64,000 nt of DNA, taken from assembly GCF_015709515.1 (NCBI RefSeq), contig NZ_JADNQZ010000056.1, positions 124,001-188,000 of the forward strand, written 5' to 3'. Of this stretch, positions 9,071-17,620 are shown in pieces; positions within the stretch are counted from its first letter, which is position 1; each line of letters starts with the position of its first letter. The notes under the pieces are model-generated. The model saw only the letters and a program-made list of their open reading frames with translations. It was not told where the DNA came from and did no database searches. Position numbers and translations under genes: made by a program. The stretch comes from Methylocystis sp. H62 (GTDB lineage: Bacteria > Pseudomonadota > Alphaproteobacteria > Rhizobiales > Beijerinckiaceae).

Positions 9071-9667
9071 TTACGTGTTGCGCAGCCTTCTCTTTTGCGA
9101 CGCTCGCTTGCCGAAGGCGTTCGCATACCATCCCGCGCCCAAAGCGAGCGCGACGGTGGTGGCGACGGCGACAGCGGTCCAGGCGCGCAGAAACTCTTCG
9201 CCGACCGAGAAGAAGAAACGGGCGTTGTATTCCTTGCGGCCGTCCGGGCTCCGCGCTCGCACCAGAGCGACGTAATCTCCCTGTTTCTTGAAGTCGTGTT
9301 CGAGCTGGATCACTCCTGTCCGGAACTGGGCGGGAGGGAGATAGGCCTCGTTCGGCGCGACGCCATCTTCCCCTTTCGGGTCCGCTTCGACGATCCGGAT
9401 CTCCACCATCATATCGCGCAATTCGTCCTGCATCGTGTCGACCACGATGGTCGTCGATCCGGTTTCGGGAACGTCCTCGCAGAACTGATCTCGCGATTGC
9501 GTCGGCTGATAGAAGCTGAAGGTGATGACGTTAGGGCCCATCTGGGCCGAGCATTCCCGAACTTTCTGGAACGCCTTGGCGGAATCCCTGCGCACCGCTT
9601 GCGCGTCCGCGCGGGCGATCAAGCCGATCGCCGCGATGAGAATCAATAGGGGCCTCATCATGAGCAT
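9071..9667 (-). CDS. pmoD: PmoD-like periplasmic copper protein with C-terminal anchor
   Basis: 198 aa. A signal peptide (LLILIAAIGLIARADA) precedes a periplasmic domain with conserved-looking ECSAQMGPN and FCEDVPETG cysteine segments about 25 residues apart. After a second beta-rich part (GDYVALVRARSPDG) comes one C-terminal transmembrane helix (about 163-183) and a basic tail. This architecture, and its position 200 nt downstream of an orphan pmoC on the same strand, match PmoD, whose dimer forms a CuA-like copper site in methanotrophs. Start choice among clustered ATGs (9667, 9661, 9658) is uncertain. The assignment is from recalled family features and context. Confidence 0.68.
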   Translation of the reverse strand: MLMMRPLLILIAAIGLIARADAQAVRRDSAKAFQKVRECSAQMGPNVITFSFYQPTQSRDQFCEDVPETGSTTIVVDTMQDELRDMMVEIRIVEADPKGEDGVAPNEAYLPPAQFRTGVIQLEHDFKKQGDYVALVRARSPDGRKEYNARFFFSVGEEFLRAWTAVAVATTVALALGAGWYANAFGKRASQKRRLRNT

Positions 9668-9867
9668 GTCTCCACTCGCCTTCCGGCGCCGCGTCTCTAG
9701 ATTCGAGAATGCCGTAATTTTTGGCCTGACGTCCATCGCCTCCCGACGCCGAAGCGACGAGAGGCGACGAAGTGAGGTCGATCCTGGGAGTTTTTGCTCA
9801 TTCCTCCCACGCCGCGCCGTCGTTCGTCTGGAGGTCCGACAGCGGCGCGGCGCGCGAATCTTGAGCC

Positions 9868-10641
9868 TTACGCGCCCGTCAGCAGTTCGACGCCTTCCTT
9901 GCCGATGACGCGATGAATGTTCAGCAATAGCTGGACGACAACGCCAAACACGCCGAGCGCCATCCAGCCGAAGAACACAAAGCCCCAATGCAGCGGCGCA
10001 ACGAACAGCTCTTCCATGAACCAGAACGTGTGGCCCCACTCATTCAGGCCGACGTTGGGGATGATCATGAAGGGTCCGATCGAGACGATCAGATAGGCCA
10101 CCGAATAGCCCTTCGAGAAGTAGGGAATCCGTGTCTTGGCATGGAAAAAGCAGCCGATCGCCATGATCGAGTAGATCGGGTAGCTCATGTAGAACTCGAT
10201 GATGTGCGACGGGGTGAAGTCCGTGTCGCGAATCACCGTCATGTGCCAGGTGCCGTCCTGCTCGGTGAAGAAGGACGCGCCCCAATAGATCGCCGCCGCA
10301 TAGACCACGAGCCACGCGGCATTATCAACGATGGCCTTCATTTCCTGCCGCGGCGTGACGGTCGACATGTCGCGAACGCGCGTCTTCCATAGCCAGCCGG
10401 CGAGGCCGACGCCCGAGATGAGTTCAAGCGGAATTTCGGTCCACAAGATGCTCATCCAGTAGGTTTGGAACTCTGGCGCGAATGAATCCAGCCCGGCCCG
10501 CCAGCCGTAAATCTGCTCATAAATGCGCACGACGAGGTAGAAGCCGTTGAGCACCGCAAGCCCGATCCACATTCCCTTCAATTCGACGATCGGCTCGGCG
10601 CGATCGATCGCGCCTGCTGCCGATTGAGTGGTTACGCTCAT
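9868..10641 (-). CDS. pmoC: Particulate methane monooxygenase subunit C (orphan pmoC)
   Basis: 257 aa integral membrane protein with five to six helices. The conserved metal-binding region is intact: D129, H133 and H146 in FTEQDGTWH...PSHIIEFYMSYP, corresponding to the PmoC Asp/His/His copper site. The C-terminal segment NEWGHTFWFMEELFVAPLHWGFV is also typical. A strong RBS (aaggagag) lies 5-6 nt before the ATG. No pmoA or pmoB is present within 40 kb, so this is an extra pmoC copy rather than part of pmoCAB. Extra pmoC genes occur in type II methanotrophs and are linked to growth or stress adaptation. The neighbouring pmoD-like gene probably belongs to the same unit. Confidence 0.93.
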   Translation of the reverse strand: MSVTTQSAAGAIDRAEPIVELKGMWIGLAVLNGFYLVVRIYEQIYGWRAGLDSFAPEFQTYWMSILWTEIPLELISGVGLAGWLWKTRVRDMSTVTPRQEMKAIVDNAAWLVVYAAAIYWGASFFTEQDGTWHMTVIRDTDFTPSHIIEFYMSYPIYSIMAIGCFFHAKTRIPYFSKGYSVAYLIVSIGPFMIIPNVGLNEWGHTFWFMEELFVAPLHWGFVFFGWMALGVFGVVVQLLLNIHRVIGKEGVELLTGA

Positions 10642-10845
10642 TTTTCTCTCCTTCAGTTCGACCGAAAAATGACGATAATTTCTCGGCGGCCTTCAGGATT
10701 GCTCACAGAGCGGCGCAGCGCAGCGCGCCGGATTAGACATTGGTCGGGCTATATCGGACAGCGACAGCGCTGTTTCACAGGGAGGCTCCGACCTGGACGC
10801 AAGGCGGGCGCTTTGCAGTGATGCTGCGCCCGAGCGCTTAAGTGA

Positions 10846-10867
10846 CGCGCCAATTATTTTTGGCGCG
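10846..10867. repeat. Inverted repeat over the end of the GlxA-type gene, upstream of pmoC
   Basis: Perfect 8-bp arms CGCGCCAA / TTGGCGCG separated by ttattt, spanning the stop codon of the upstream regulator gene. There is no T-run on the outgoing side, so it is not a classical terminator. It could separate regulator and pmoC transcripts or be a protein site. The remaining about 190 nt up to pmoC should hold the pmoC promoter; I could not assign -35/-10 boxes. Confidence 0.4.
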
Positions 10868-11828
10868 CTTGGACCCATCTTCGGTAGGCGCCTGGCGTCA
10901 TACCTGAATATCGAGAGAACGCGCGACGAAAACTGGCTTCGTCAGCATAGCCAGCTCCCGCCGCCAACCGCTTCACGGTGTGCGCCGTCGTTTCGAGCAG
11001 GGTTCTCGCGGCTTCGAAACGAATGCGTTCGATGAAGCGCTTCGGCGTCTCGCCTGATGCGCGCTGGAGATAGCGGTGCAATGTTCGAACCGAAGTGCCG
11101 AGCGCATGCGCGAGACCTAGCACGGTCAACGGAGAGTCGCCCGCCTGCCGAATAATGTGTTCAGCCTTCAATAGAAACGGGTCTGACGCAGCCAAATGAC
11201 CAAGTGGAATGTAGTTGAATTGCGTCGACGGGACAGTGTCGACGACCGTGAAGTCGGCGGCGACCTTGGCGGCGGAAGCGCCATAAAGCGAACGTATCAC
11301 ATGAAGACAAAGATCTATCCACGACAGAGGGCCTCCCGCCGTGACGACGCGGCTATCCTCGATCAGTGAAGCGCCCCATAGAGCGTCCGCGCGTGGATAC
11401 CGATCTCTCAGTTCATCGTGTCGCCACCAAGTTGTCGTGCAGCGTCGACCATCGAGGAGACCCGCTTCGCCAAGCAAAAATACGCCGCTGCATGAGCCGC
11501 ATACCAATGCGCCGAGCGCATGTTGGCGCCGCAACCATGCGGCCGCAGCGTCGATCGACGCTGTGCCGAGGAAGCGATCACCGTCGTCACAAAGGTAGCC
11601 AGGAACAATGACGGCGCTCGCTGGGATCGCTGTAATGCTGCTGTCCACTTCCAGTCGGCGACCGCTACTGTCCTGGACTGGCTGTCCATCGAAACTTGCG
11701 GTGGAGACGCTGATCGGCTCGCGATTTTCGTCCTTGGAAATCGTAAGCCAGCTTAACTTCAGCATGTCCACGGCGCCGATCAAACCGGCGCCTAGGCAGC
11801 CGTCGTAACCGAGGACGATAACTTCCAT
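10854..11828 (-). CDS. GlxA-family transcriptional regulator (DJ-1/PfpI plus AraC)
   Basis: 324 aa. N-terminal DJ-1/PfpI-like domain (about 1-180) with the nucleophile-elbow-like VCGSCSGVFLLGEAG, then a C-terminal AraC/XylS DNA-binding domain (about 215-320) with two helix-turn-helix units: LTVLGLAHALGTSVRTLHRYL and VKRLAAGAGYADEASFRRAFSRYSGMTPGAYRR. These proteins are transcription activators that sense small molecules through the DJ-1-like domain; ligands are mostly unknown. It lies upstream of pmoC on the same strand, but no direct link is shown. Confidence 0.88.
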   Translation of the reverse strand: MEVIVLGYDGCLGAGLIGAVDMLKLSWLTISKDENREPISVSTASFDGQPVQDSSGRRLEVDSSITAIPASAVIVPGYLCDDGDRFLGTASIDAAAAWLRRQHALGALVCGSCSGVFLLGEAGLLDGRRCTTTWWRHDELRDRYPRADALWGASLIEDSRVVTAGGPLSWIDLCLHVIRSLYGASAAKVAADFTVVDTVPSTQFNYIPLGHLAASDPFLLKAEHIIRQAGDSPLTVLGLAHALGTSVRTLHRYLQRASGETPKRFIERIRFEAARTLLETTAHTVKRLAAGAGYADEASFRRAFSRYSGMTPGAYRRWVQARQK

Positions 11829-11875
11829 GGTCGAGCCCGTTGCAGCCCGAAGCTGCGCCAGCGGCCCGTCCCTCC

Positions 11876-12208
11876 TCAGCGGCAGTTACCGCGGACGAGT
11901 TCAGGGGCGGCCTGGAGTTTATCGGCGAGAACGTCTATCTTCTCGATTGACGGCGGTTTGGCAAGGAGCTCCGGCGCTTTCGCCATCAGCGCTTTCGCGA
12001 CTTCGCCGGACAGATGCGCCTCGCGGCCCTCTTCGTCAGGAAAAGCGTCGAAGATGGCGAAGGTGGAGGGCCCCGTGCGAACCGCGAACCATGCGGTGGT
12101 GTCGGGTTCTGCCTCGACCAGCTCCAAAGCGCCGATGAGAAACTGCGCCAGCTGCATTTCTTTTCCGGGTTGCGCCTCCAGCATCACAAACAATCCAACC
12201 TTGGTCAT
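11876..12208 (-). CDS. Antibiotic-biosynthesis-monooxygenase (ABM) fold protein
   Basis: 110 aa from the ATG at MTKVGLFVMLEAQPGKE. The ferredoxin-like ABM/quinol monooxygenase fold is suggested by LEAQPGKEMQLAQFL, TTAWFAVRTGPSTFAIFDAFPDEEGREAHL and a final helix. Members include quinol monooxygenases and heme-degrading enzymes; many have no known substrate. It starts 4 nt after the stop of the upstream small membrane protein gene, so the two form an operon. Confidence 0.8.
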   Translation of the reverse strand: MTKVGLFVMLEAQPGKEMQLAQFLIGALELVEAEPDTTAWFAVRTGPSTFAIFDAFPDEEGREAHLSGEVAKALMAKAPELLAKPPSIEKIDVLADKLQAAPELVRGNCR

Positions 12209-12212
12209 CGCC

Positions 12213-12491
12213 TTACTCCCGCCGGTTGCGCGCCTCTTTGCCGCCCAAGCGCTTGTAGGCGACAAAAAACTCTCTAAGGGAAAAAGCCGTAATCAATCCC
12301 GCCGTCGCGAGACTGGCGGCGAGGAGAAAGCCGTTGCCGCCCACGCCCGCCGATTCATCGGCGACCGCATCGCTTGCGACGTAATAGGCGCATGCCCAGA
12401 CGACGACGATCCAGATCAAGACGCCCGCCGCATACAAGGCGTCAACATTGATCCACTGGCTTCTGGCGTGTTGTTGTGACGCTTTGACCAT
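12213..12491 (-). CDS. Small two-helix membrane protein
   Basis: 92 aa with two predicted transmembrane helices (about 19-40 and 54-71) and a basic C-terminal tail (YKRLGGKEARNRRE). A clear RBS (gcggaggttgcg) precedes the ATG. Tightly linked to the ABM-fold gene, so it may be its membrane partner. No family recognised. Confidence 0.65.
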   Translation of the reverse strand: MVKASQQHARSQWINVDALYAAGVLIWIVVVWACAYYVASDAVADESAGVGGNGFLLAASLATAGLITAFSLREFFVAYKRLGGKEARNRRE

Positions 12492-12774
12492 CGCAACCTC
12501 CGCAGATGAATGACGGGAACTGGCGTGGCGCGATCCTGTGTTTCAACGCCTTTCGGCGCAGCACGCCAGTTCTGCCAAAAACGGTGCAGAATGCGCCACT
12601 GCGAACTCGGGTCAGGAGTTTGGGCCTATGCCGTTGATTTATTGGGAGATATTGTAAGCCCGGGAGAAGGCCTATGAGGATGGGAGCCTGTTCTATGGCG
12701 TCACTGCAATTCAGCGCAGTCAAAATTCCTTGATCCAACTCAAAGGCTTTGATGTCGTAGAGCCCAAAAAACGC
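12492..12774. other. Intergenic stretch without a supported gene
   Basis: About 280 nt between the small membrane protein and the terminator at 12775 (about 330 nt to the next gene). An open frame on the minus strand here (12442-12738) lacks an RBS and overlaps the neighbouring gene, so I do not call it. The promoter of the 12213-12491/11876-12208 pair should lie near 12500-12560. Confidence 0.5.
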
Positions 12775-12799
12775 AAAAAGCCCGCACTAAGCGGGCTTT
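12775..12799 (-). terminator. Rho-independent terminator of the 12823-12984 gene
   Basis: Perfect 9-bp stem AAAGCCCGC / GCGGGCTTT with loop actaa. On the minus strand the stem runs into a T5 tract. It sits about 25 nt after the stop of the small minus-strand gene. Confidence 0.8.
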
Positions 12800-12822
12800 C
12801 AAAGACCGACAAAGCGGCGGGA

Positions 12823-12984
12823 TTAGCGAACCAAAGTATCGAGCGCGACATCCATGGCGCGGACGAGCGCCACATTGCCGAAGAGAATGACCGCAATGGC
12901 GATCACGACGTAGAGCACGTCGGTCAACGCAAGGTTTCCGGTCGTGCGCTCGGCGGCGTTCCGTTCAATCGGCTGCACGTCCAT
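12823..12984 (-). CDS. Small single-helix membrane protein
   Basis: 53 aa from the ATG at MDVQPIERNAAER, preceded by a good RBS (gaaggaagacgaa). One transmembrane helix at about residues 20-42 (LTDVLYVVIAIAVILFGNVA), then a short polar tail. A strong terminator follows, supporting a real monocistronic gene. No family recognised. Confidence 0.6.
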   Translation of the reverse strand: MDVQPIERNAAERTTGNLALTDVLYVVIAIAVILFGNVALVRAMDVALDTLVR

Positions 12985-13313
12985 TTCGTCTTCCTTCAGC
13001 GTAAAAATATACCGTCCTGTCCAGCCTACACGCAAAACGCTCGTTTGATGTGCGGAAACACACAGGCGATGCTCAACGCTTCATCAGCCGATTGGTTGCC
13101 TTATTAAACCCACAAAGATTGAAATTTTGTGACATTCGACCTCAAACTTCATGGCCAAGCGGTTCGCGTCCTCGACAGCTGCGACGCGGCCCGGCTTTCG
13201 TTTCGGCGGAAAAGCTCTATAAGTTCAGGGCTCGAACCGGCTGCAGGCTTATGCTTAGAACGGCCGGGCAAGGGTGGATAGCGCCACAGAGCGAAAGAAG
13301 GGAAGGGCCACAA

Positions 13314-14294
13314 GTGAGCGGAAGCCTGAACATCAGCGGCCGTACGACGGAAAGCGTCAACGCTCTCGCGGGCGCGCTGGTCGACCGTCTCGTCGCCGGG
13401 GCGGCGAAATATCGGATCGCCGTCGAGCGCGGCAGTCTCGGCGAATTGCTGATCGACGCCGGCGCCAAGGTCCCGGGCGGCATTGAGGCCGGCCTGCTGC
13501 TGACCGAGATCTGCATGGGCGGACTTGGACGCGTCACCCTCTCCCACGCGCCGGCCGCGCCCAAATGGCCGTTCTGGCTGACCGTGACCAGCGCCGATCC
13601 CGTCGTCGCCTGCCTTGCGAGCCAATACGCCGGCTGGAGTCTGAGCCACGAGAAATTCTTCGCTCTCGGGTCGGGGCCAGGACGCGCCCAGGCGCGGGCC
13701 GAAAAACTCTTCGATGAACTGTCGTATCGCGATCTCGCCGACCGCGTCACCATCGTCCTCGAAAGCGGTTCGCCGCCGCCCAAGGAAGTCGTCGAAAAAG
13801 TCGCCGCGCGCTCAGGCGTGACGCCGGACAAAGTCGCCTTCATTTATGCGCCGACGCAGTCGCTCGCCGGCGGCGTCCAGGTGGTCGGCCGGGTGCTCGA
13901 AGTGGCGTTGCACAAGGCGCATGAGCTGCATTTTCCGCTCGACGACATTATCGACGGCGTCGCGACGGCGCCGCTCTCGCCGCCCCATCCCGACTTCGTG
14001 CAGGCGATGGGCCGCACCAATGACGCCATCATCTATGCCGGGCGCGCGCATCTTTTCGTGAAGGGCTCGGCCGCCGCCGCCAAGGAGCTCGCCGAAAAGT
14101 TGCCGAGCGACACCTCGCGCGACTATGGCCGGCCGTTCGCCGAAATCTTCAAGGCGTATAAGGGCGACTTCTATAAGATCGACGGCAGCCTGTTTTCGCC
14201 GGCAGAAGCGCTGGTGACGGCGGTCGAGACCGGCGAAACCTTCCGCGCCGGCGAGATCAATCTGGCGCTCCTGGATAAATCGTTTGGCGGGTGA
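13314..14294 (+). CDS. mch: Methenyltetrahydromethanopterin cyclohydrolase
   Basis: 326 aa from a GTG start with a strong RBS (ggaaggg, 6 nt upstream). This gives the usual Mch length; upstream ATGs in frame would add unrelated residues. The protein carries the family blocks [47 protein letters not shown] and the C-terminal [11 protein letters not shown] and [13 protein letters not shown]. It interconverts methenyl- and formyl-tetrahydromethanopterin in cytoplasmic formaldehyde oxidation. First gene of a five-gene C1 block ending with two fae genes. Confidence 0.95.
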   Translation: MSGSLNISGRTTESVNALAGALVDRLVAGAAKYRIAVERGSLGELLIDAGAKVPGGIEAGLLLTEICMGGLGRVTLSHAPAAPKWPFWLTVTSADPVVACLASQYAGWSLSHEKFFALGSGPGRAQARAEKLFDELSYRDLADRVTIVLESGSPPPKEVVEKVAARSGVTPDKVAFIYAPTQSLAGGVQVVGRVLEVALHKAHELHFPLDDIIDGVATAPLSPPHPDFVQAMGRTNDAIIYAGRAHLFVKGSAAAAKELAEKLPSDTSRDYGRPFAEIFKAYKGDFYKIDGSLFSPAEALVTAVETGETFRAGEINLALLDKSFGG

Positions 14295-14309
14295 TCGCCG
14301 GGGCGTTTT

Positions 14310-15269
14310 GTGACTGCGTTCGACCTGCTCGATAGATCCGAACCCCTCGCGCCTCTCAGCGAGGAAAGAGGGCCGCCGCCGCGCGTGGCGGTCTTCACCG
14401 ATAAGCTCGACTGGCATGTGATCCGCACGCTCCGCGCCTTCCGCAGGCAGGGGGCAGCGCCCGTCGCCGTGCGGCTCTCCGCCTGCAAGATCGAGACGGG
14501 CCGCGCCCACGGGCTTGTCATCCCCGGATTTCGCGACCTGCCAGATCTCGCCATCGTTCGCGCCATCGGCGATGGCTCGCTCGAAGCGATCACCATGCGG
14601 CTCGGCGTCCTGCACGCCCTGGAGGCGCTCGCCGTTCCGGTGCTCAACAGCGCGCGCGCGATCGAACGCTGCACTGATAAATCCATGGCGAGCTTTCTTC
14701 TGGCGCAGGCCGGACTGCCGACGCCGCAGACCTTTGCGGCGCAGACTCTCGCGCAGGCGCGCGCCATCGCGCGGCGCGAATGCGCCAAGGGCCCCCTCGT
14801 GATGAAGCCGCTTTTCGGGGCGCAGGGCTGGGGACTGCGGTTGATCGAAGACGAAAGCGATCTGCCGTCGCTTCAGGACGCGCGCGGGGTGTTTTATCTG
14901 CAGAGCTTCGTCGGCCCGGCGCGGCCCCCATTCGAAGACATGCGCATTCTCGTCTCAGGCGGCGAAATCATCGCCGCCATGCGCCGGCGCTCGAGCCATT
15001 GGATCACCAATGTGCGGCAAGGGGCGAAACCAGTCGCCGTCGAGCCCTCAGTGCGGGAGGCGGAGATCGCGCTCGCCGCCGCCGCGGCGCTCGGCGTCGA
15101 CTTCGCCGGCGTCGACATCATCAATGATGAGCGCGGCGCGCCGCTTATTCTTGAAGTCAACAGCATGGCGGGCTGGAGCGGACTGCAGCGGGTGACGCCC
15201 TTCTCGATCGCCGACAGAGTCACTTCCGACGCGCTTGCGCAAATGACGCGCATGCGCCTTCGCGGCTGA
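14310..15269 (+). CDS. RimK-like ATP-grasp ligase, H4MPT-pathway accessory (orf5-type)
   Basis: 319 aa from a GTG start 15 nt after mch. ATP-grasp features include FLLAQAGLPTPQTFAA, GPLVMKPLFGAQGWGLRLI and the Mg/ATP residues in ILEVNSMAGWSGLQ. In methylotrophs a RimK-like gene next to mch is conserved and is thought to attach glutamate to tetrahydromethanopterin or methanofuran-type cofactors. The substrate is inferred from context. It is followed 1 nt later by the CitG-like gene, so translation is probably coupled. Confidence 0.85.
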   Translation: MTAFDLLDRSEPLAPLSEERGPPPRVAVFTDKLDWHVIRTLRAFRRQGAAPVAVRLSACKIETGRAHGLVIPGFRDLPDLAIVRAIGDGSLEAITMRLGVLHALEALAVPVLNSARAIERCTDKSMASFLLAQAGLPTPQTFAAQTLAQARAIARRECAKGPLVMKPLFGAQGWGLRLIEDESDLPSLQDARGVFYLQSFVGPARPPFEDMRILVSGGEIIAAMRRRSSHWITNVRQGAKPVAVEPSVREAEIALAAAAALGVDFAGVDIINDERGAPLILEVNSMAGWSGLQRVTPFSIADRVTSDALAQMTRMRLRG

Positions 15270-15270
15270 C

Positions 15271-16146
15271 GTGGCGAATTTCGCGGCCGACCCGCAAGCG
15301 ATCGCGACCGGCTTTATCGCCGCCTGCGAAGCGGAGCTGCAGGCGCCAAAGCCCGGCAACGTCCATGTCTTCGCCGACGGCCATGGCATGACGACGGCGG
15401 ATTTCCTCGCCAGCGCCGAGGCCGCCGCGCCCTTCATCGCAGCGGCGCAATCGAGCGTCGGGGGGCGCATCTCCGGGGCGATCGAGGCGACGCGGGCGCG
15501 CGTCGGGCAGAACACCAATCTCGGCATCGTGCTGCTCTGCGCGCCGCTGGCGCAAGCCGCCGCGACCGCGCAAAGCGCCGATCTGCGCCAGGAGACGGGG
15601 CGCGTGCTGCAGGCGCTCGACATCAACGACGCCGACGCCGCCTTTCGCGCCATCGCCCAAGCGCGGCCGGCGGGGCTTGGAGATGCGCCGCAGCACGACG
15701 TCCATGCGCCGGCGCAAACGACCCTCCTCGACGCGATGCGGGCCGCCGCCAACCGAGACCGCATCGCCTGGCAATACGCCAATGGCTTTGGTGATATTTT
15801 CGACCTTGGCCTTAAGACCCTCGCGGAGGCGCGCGCGCGAAGCGCCGATGCGCCGCTCGGAACGCTCGCCGTCTATGCGGCCTTTCTCGCCGCTTTTCCG
15901 GATAGCCATATTGCGCGCAAGCATGGCCTCGCCGCCGCCGAGGCGGTCCGCGGCGAGGCGGCGCCTTTTACAAAGAGTCTCAAGAGCGCCAAAGGCCGCG
16001 CGGCGGCGTTCGAACTGGCGTTGGACTTCGATCGCGCGCTGAAGCAGCGCGGGTTGAATCCCGGCACGAGCGCCGATCTGACCGTCGCGGTTCTTTTCGC
16101 CGATTATCTTGGGGCCATCTTGGCAAGGCCGCGCAAAAATGGTTGA
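15271..16146 (+). CDS. CitG/MdcB-like protein of the C1 cluster (orf7-type)
   Basis: 291 aa from a GTG 1 nt after the preceding stop. Family marks of triphosphoribosyl-dephospho-CoA synthase homologues are KPGNVHVFADGHGM near the N terminus and GQNTNLGIVLLCAPL. True CitG makes a prosthetic group for citrate lyase, but the methylotroph branch lies between mch and fae and is needed for the tetrahydromethanopterin/methanofuran pathway in an unresolved way. Cytoplasmic; no odd features. Confidence 0.85.
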   Translation: MANFAADPQAIATGFIAACEAELQAPKPGNVHVFADGHGMTTADFLASAEAAAPFIAAAQSSVGGRISGAIEATRARVGQNTNLGIVLLCAPLAQAAATAQSADLRQETGRVLQALDINDADAAFRAIAQARPAGLGDAPQHDVHAPAQTTLLDAMRAAANRDRIAWQYANGFGDIFDLGLKTLAEARARSADAPLGTLAVYAAFLAAFPDSHIARKHGLAAAEAVRGEAAPFTKSLKSAKGRAAAFELALDFDRALKQRGLNPGTSADLTVAVLFADYLGAILARPRKNG

Positions 16147-16283
16147 GTCCGCCGCGCGCGGGATGGACTCGCGGCTATCTGACCACCGGTCGGATCGGGC
16201 TTTTTCGCTCGGCGCCGAAGAGGGGATAGAATCGCTCGGGGCCGAATGGCGCGCGCGATCAAGAGGAATTCTGGGAGGAACAC

Positions 16284-16793
16284 ATGGCTTTAATCAACAA
16301 AATGCTGGTCGGCGAGTCGCTGGTCGGCGACGGCAATGAAGTTGCGCATATCGACCTGATCATGGGTCCGCGCGGTTCGGCGGCCGAGCTCGCTTTCGCC
16401 AACGCGCTCGTCAACAACAAGGACGGCTTCACGACGCTGCTCGCGGTCGTCGCCCCGAACCTGCTGTGCAAGCCCAACACGATCCTGTTCAACAAGGTGA
16501 CGATCAAGGGCGCCAAGCAGGCCGTGCAGATGTTCGGCCCGGCGCAGCATGGCGTCGCCAAGGCCGTTGCGGATTCGGTCGCCGAGGGCGTGATCCCGGT
16601 CGACGAAGCCGACGACATCTTCATTGCGGTCGGCGTGTTCATTCACTGGGACGCTTCGGACGACAAGAAGATCCAGGACTACAATTACACCGCCACGAAG
16701 GAAGCGATCGCGCGCGCCGTCAAGGGCGAGCCGAAGGCTTCGGAAGTCGTCGCCAAGCGCAACGAAGCCAAGCACCCCTTCGCGCCGAACTGA
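16284..16793 (+). CDS. fae: Formaldehyde-activating enzyme, copy 1
   Basis: 169 aa. It begins [20 protein letters not shown] with the catalytic His in VAHIDL (H22). An RBS (gggagga) lies close to the ATG. The enzyme condenses formaldehyde with tetrahydromethanopterin to methylene-H4MPT, feeding mch in the same block. Length and sequence are typical. A GC-rich hairpin follows the stop, before the second copy. Confidence 0.96.
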   Translation: MALINKMLVGESLVGDGNEVAHIDLIMGPRGSAAELAFANALVNNKDGFTTLLAVVAPNLLCKPNTILFNKVTIKGAKQAVQMFGPAQHGVAKAVADSVAEGVIPVDEADDIFIAVGVFIHWDASDDKKIQDYNYTATKEAIARAVKGEPKASEVVAKRNEAKHPFAPN

Positions 16794-16813
16794 ACCGCGC
16801 AGGAACATGCGCA

Positions 16814-16836
16814 GCGGGGAGCCGAACGCTCCCCGC
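16814..16836. terminator. Hairpin after fae copy 1
   Basis: Perfect 9-bp stem GCGGGGAGC / GCTCCCCGC with loop cgaac, 20 nt after the fae1 stop. No T-run follows, so it is more likely an mRNA-stabilising or attenuating hairpin than a full intrinsic terminator. Confidence 0.5.
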
Positions 16837-17050
16837 CGCAGCGCTCGCAGCCGACCGACGCCGCTTAAACGGCCAAGCATCGACGCGGCAAAACGATGAC
16901 GCCGCAGAGTTCTAAAGTCTGGCGCGCGGGGGCGGCCGCCAGCAGAAATTTCGTCTTCCCTGAGGGGAGACGCAACGAGCAATAGGGGCATTCCGCGCGC
17001 GCAAAGTCGAAGACGCCGCAGGGACGCGAACGCACCGGAAGGGATGGATT

Positions 17051-17620
17051 ATGGCTTCGTTCTTTGAGAAAATACTGGGCGCGCTTTTTCCGAAGCCGTC
17101 ATCCGGCTTCACGTCGAGCACCGGCAAGACCAGCGTCGGCGAATCGCTCGTCGGCGACGGCAATGAGGTCGCGCACATCGACCTGATCATGGGTCCGCGC
17201 GGCTCCGCCGCGGAGAAGGCCTTCGCCAATGGACTCGTCAACAACAAGGACGGCTTTACGACGCTGCTCGCGGTCGTCGCGCCGAACCTGTTGGTGAAGC
17301 CCTATACGATGATGTTCAACAAGGTGACCATCAAGAACGCCAAGCAGGCCGTTCAGATGTTCGGCCCGGCGCAATATGGCGTCGCCAAAGCGGTGGCCGA
17401 CAGCCTCGCCGAGGGCGTCATTCCGATGAGCCAGGCGGACGATCTCTTCATTTGCGTCGGCGTGTTCATCCATTGGGACGCCAACGACGATCAGAAGATT
17501 CAGGACTTCAACTACACCGCGACGAAGGAAGCCATCGCCCGCGCGATGAAGGGCGATCCGAGCGCGCGCAACGTGTTGTCGGCCCGCGTCACCGCGAAGC
17601 ATCCTTTCGCCGCCAACTGA
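17051..17620 (+). CDS. fae: Formaldehyde-activating enzyme, copy 2 with N-terminal extension
   Basis: 189 aa, closely similar to copy 1 along the whole Fae domain (catalytic His in VAHIDL, H42) but with about 20 extra N-terminal residues ([20 protein letters not shown]...). The RBS is ggaaggg. It lies 257 nt after copy 1, with its own leader and a strong terminator, so it is probably separately transcribed. The extension is amphipathic; it could be a targeting or partner-binding tag (inference). Its last 32 nt overlap the 3' end of the converging HisA-like frame. Confidence 0.93.
   Translation: MASFFEKILGALFPKPSSGFTSSTGKTSVGESLVGDGNEVAHIDLIMGPRGSAAEKAFANGLVNNKDGFTTLLAVVAPNLLVKPYTMMFNKVTIKNAKQAVQMFGPAQYGVAKAVADSLAEGVIPMSQADDLFICVGVFIHWDANDDQKIQDFNYTATKEAIARAMKGDPSARNVLSARVTAKHPFAAN

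Noticed and set aside
12442-12738. 98-codon minus-strand frame
   Set aside because: No RBS, no recognisable fold, and overlaps the start of a better supported small membrane protein.
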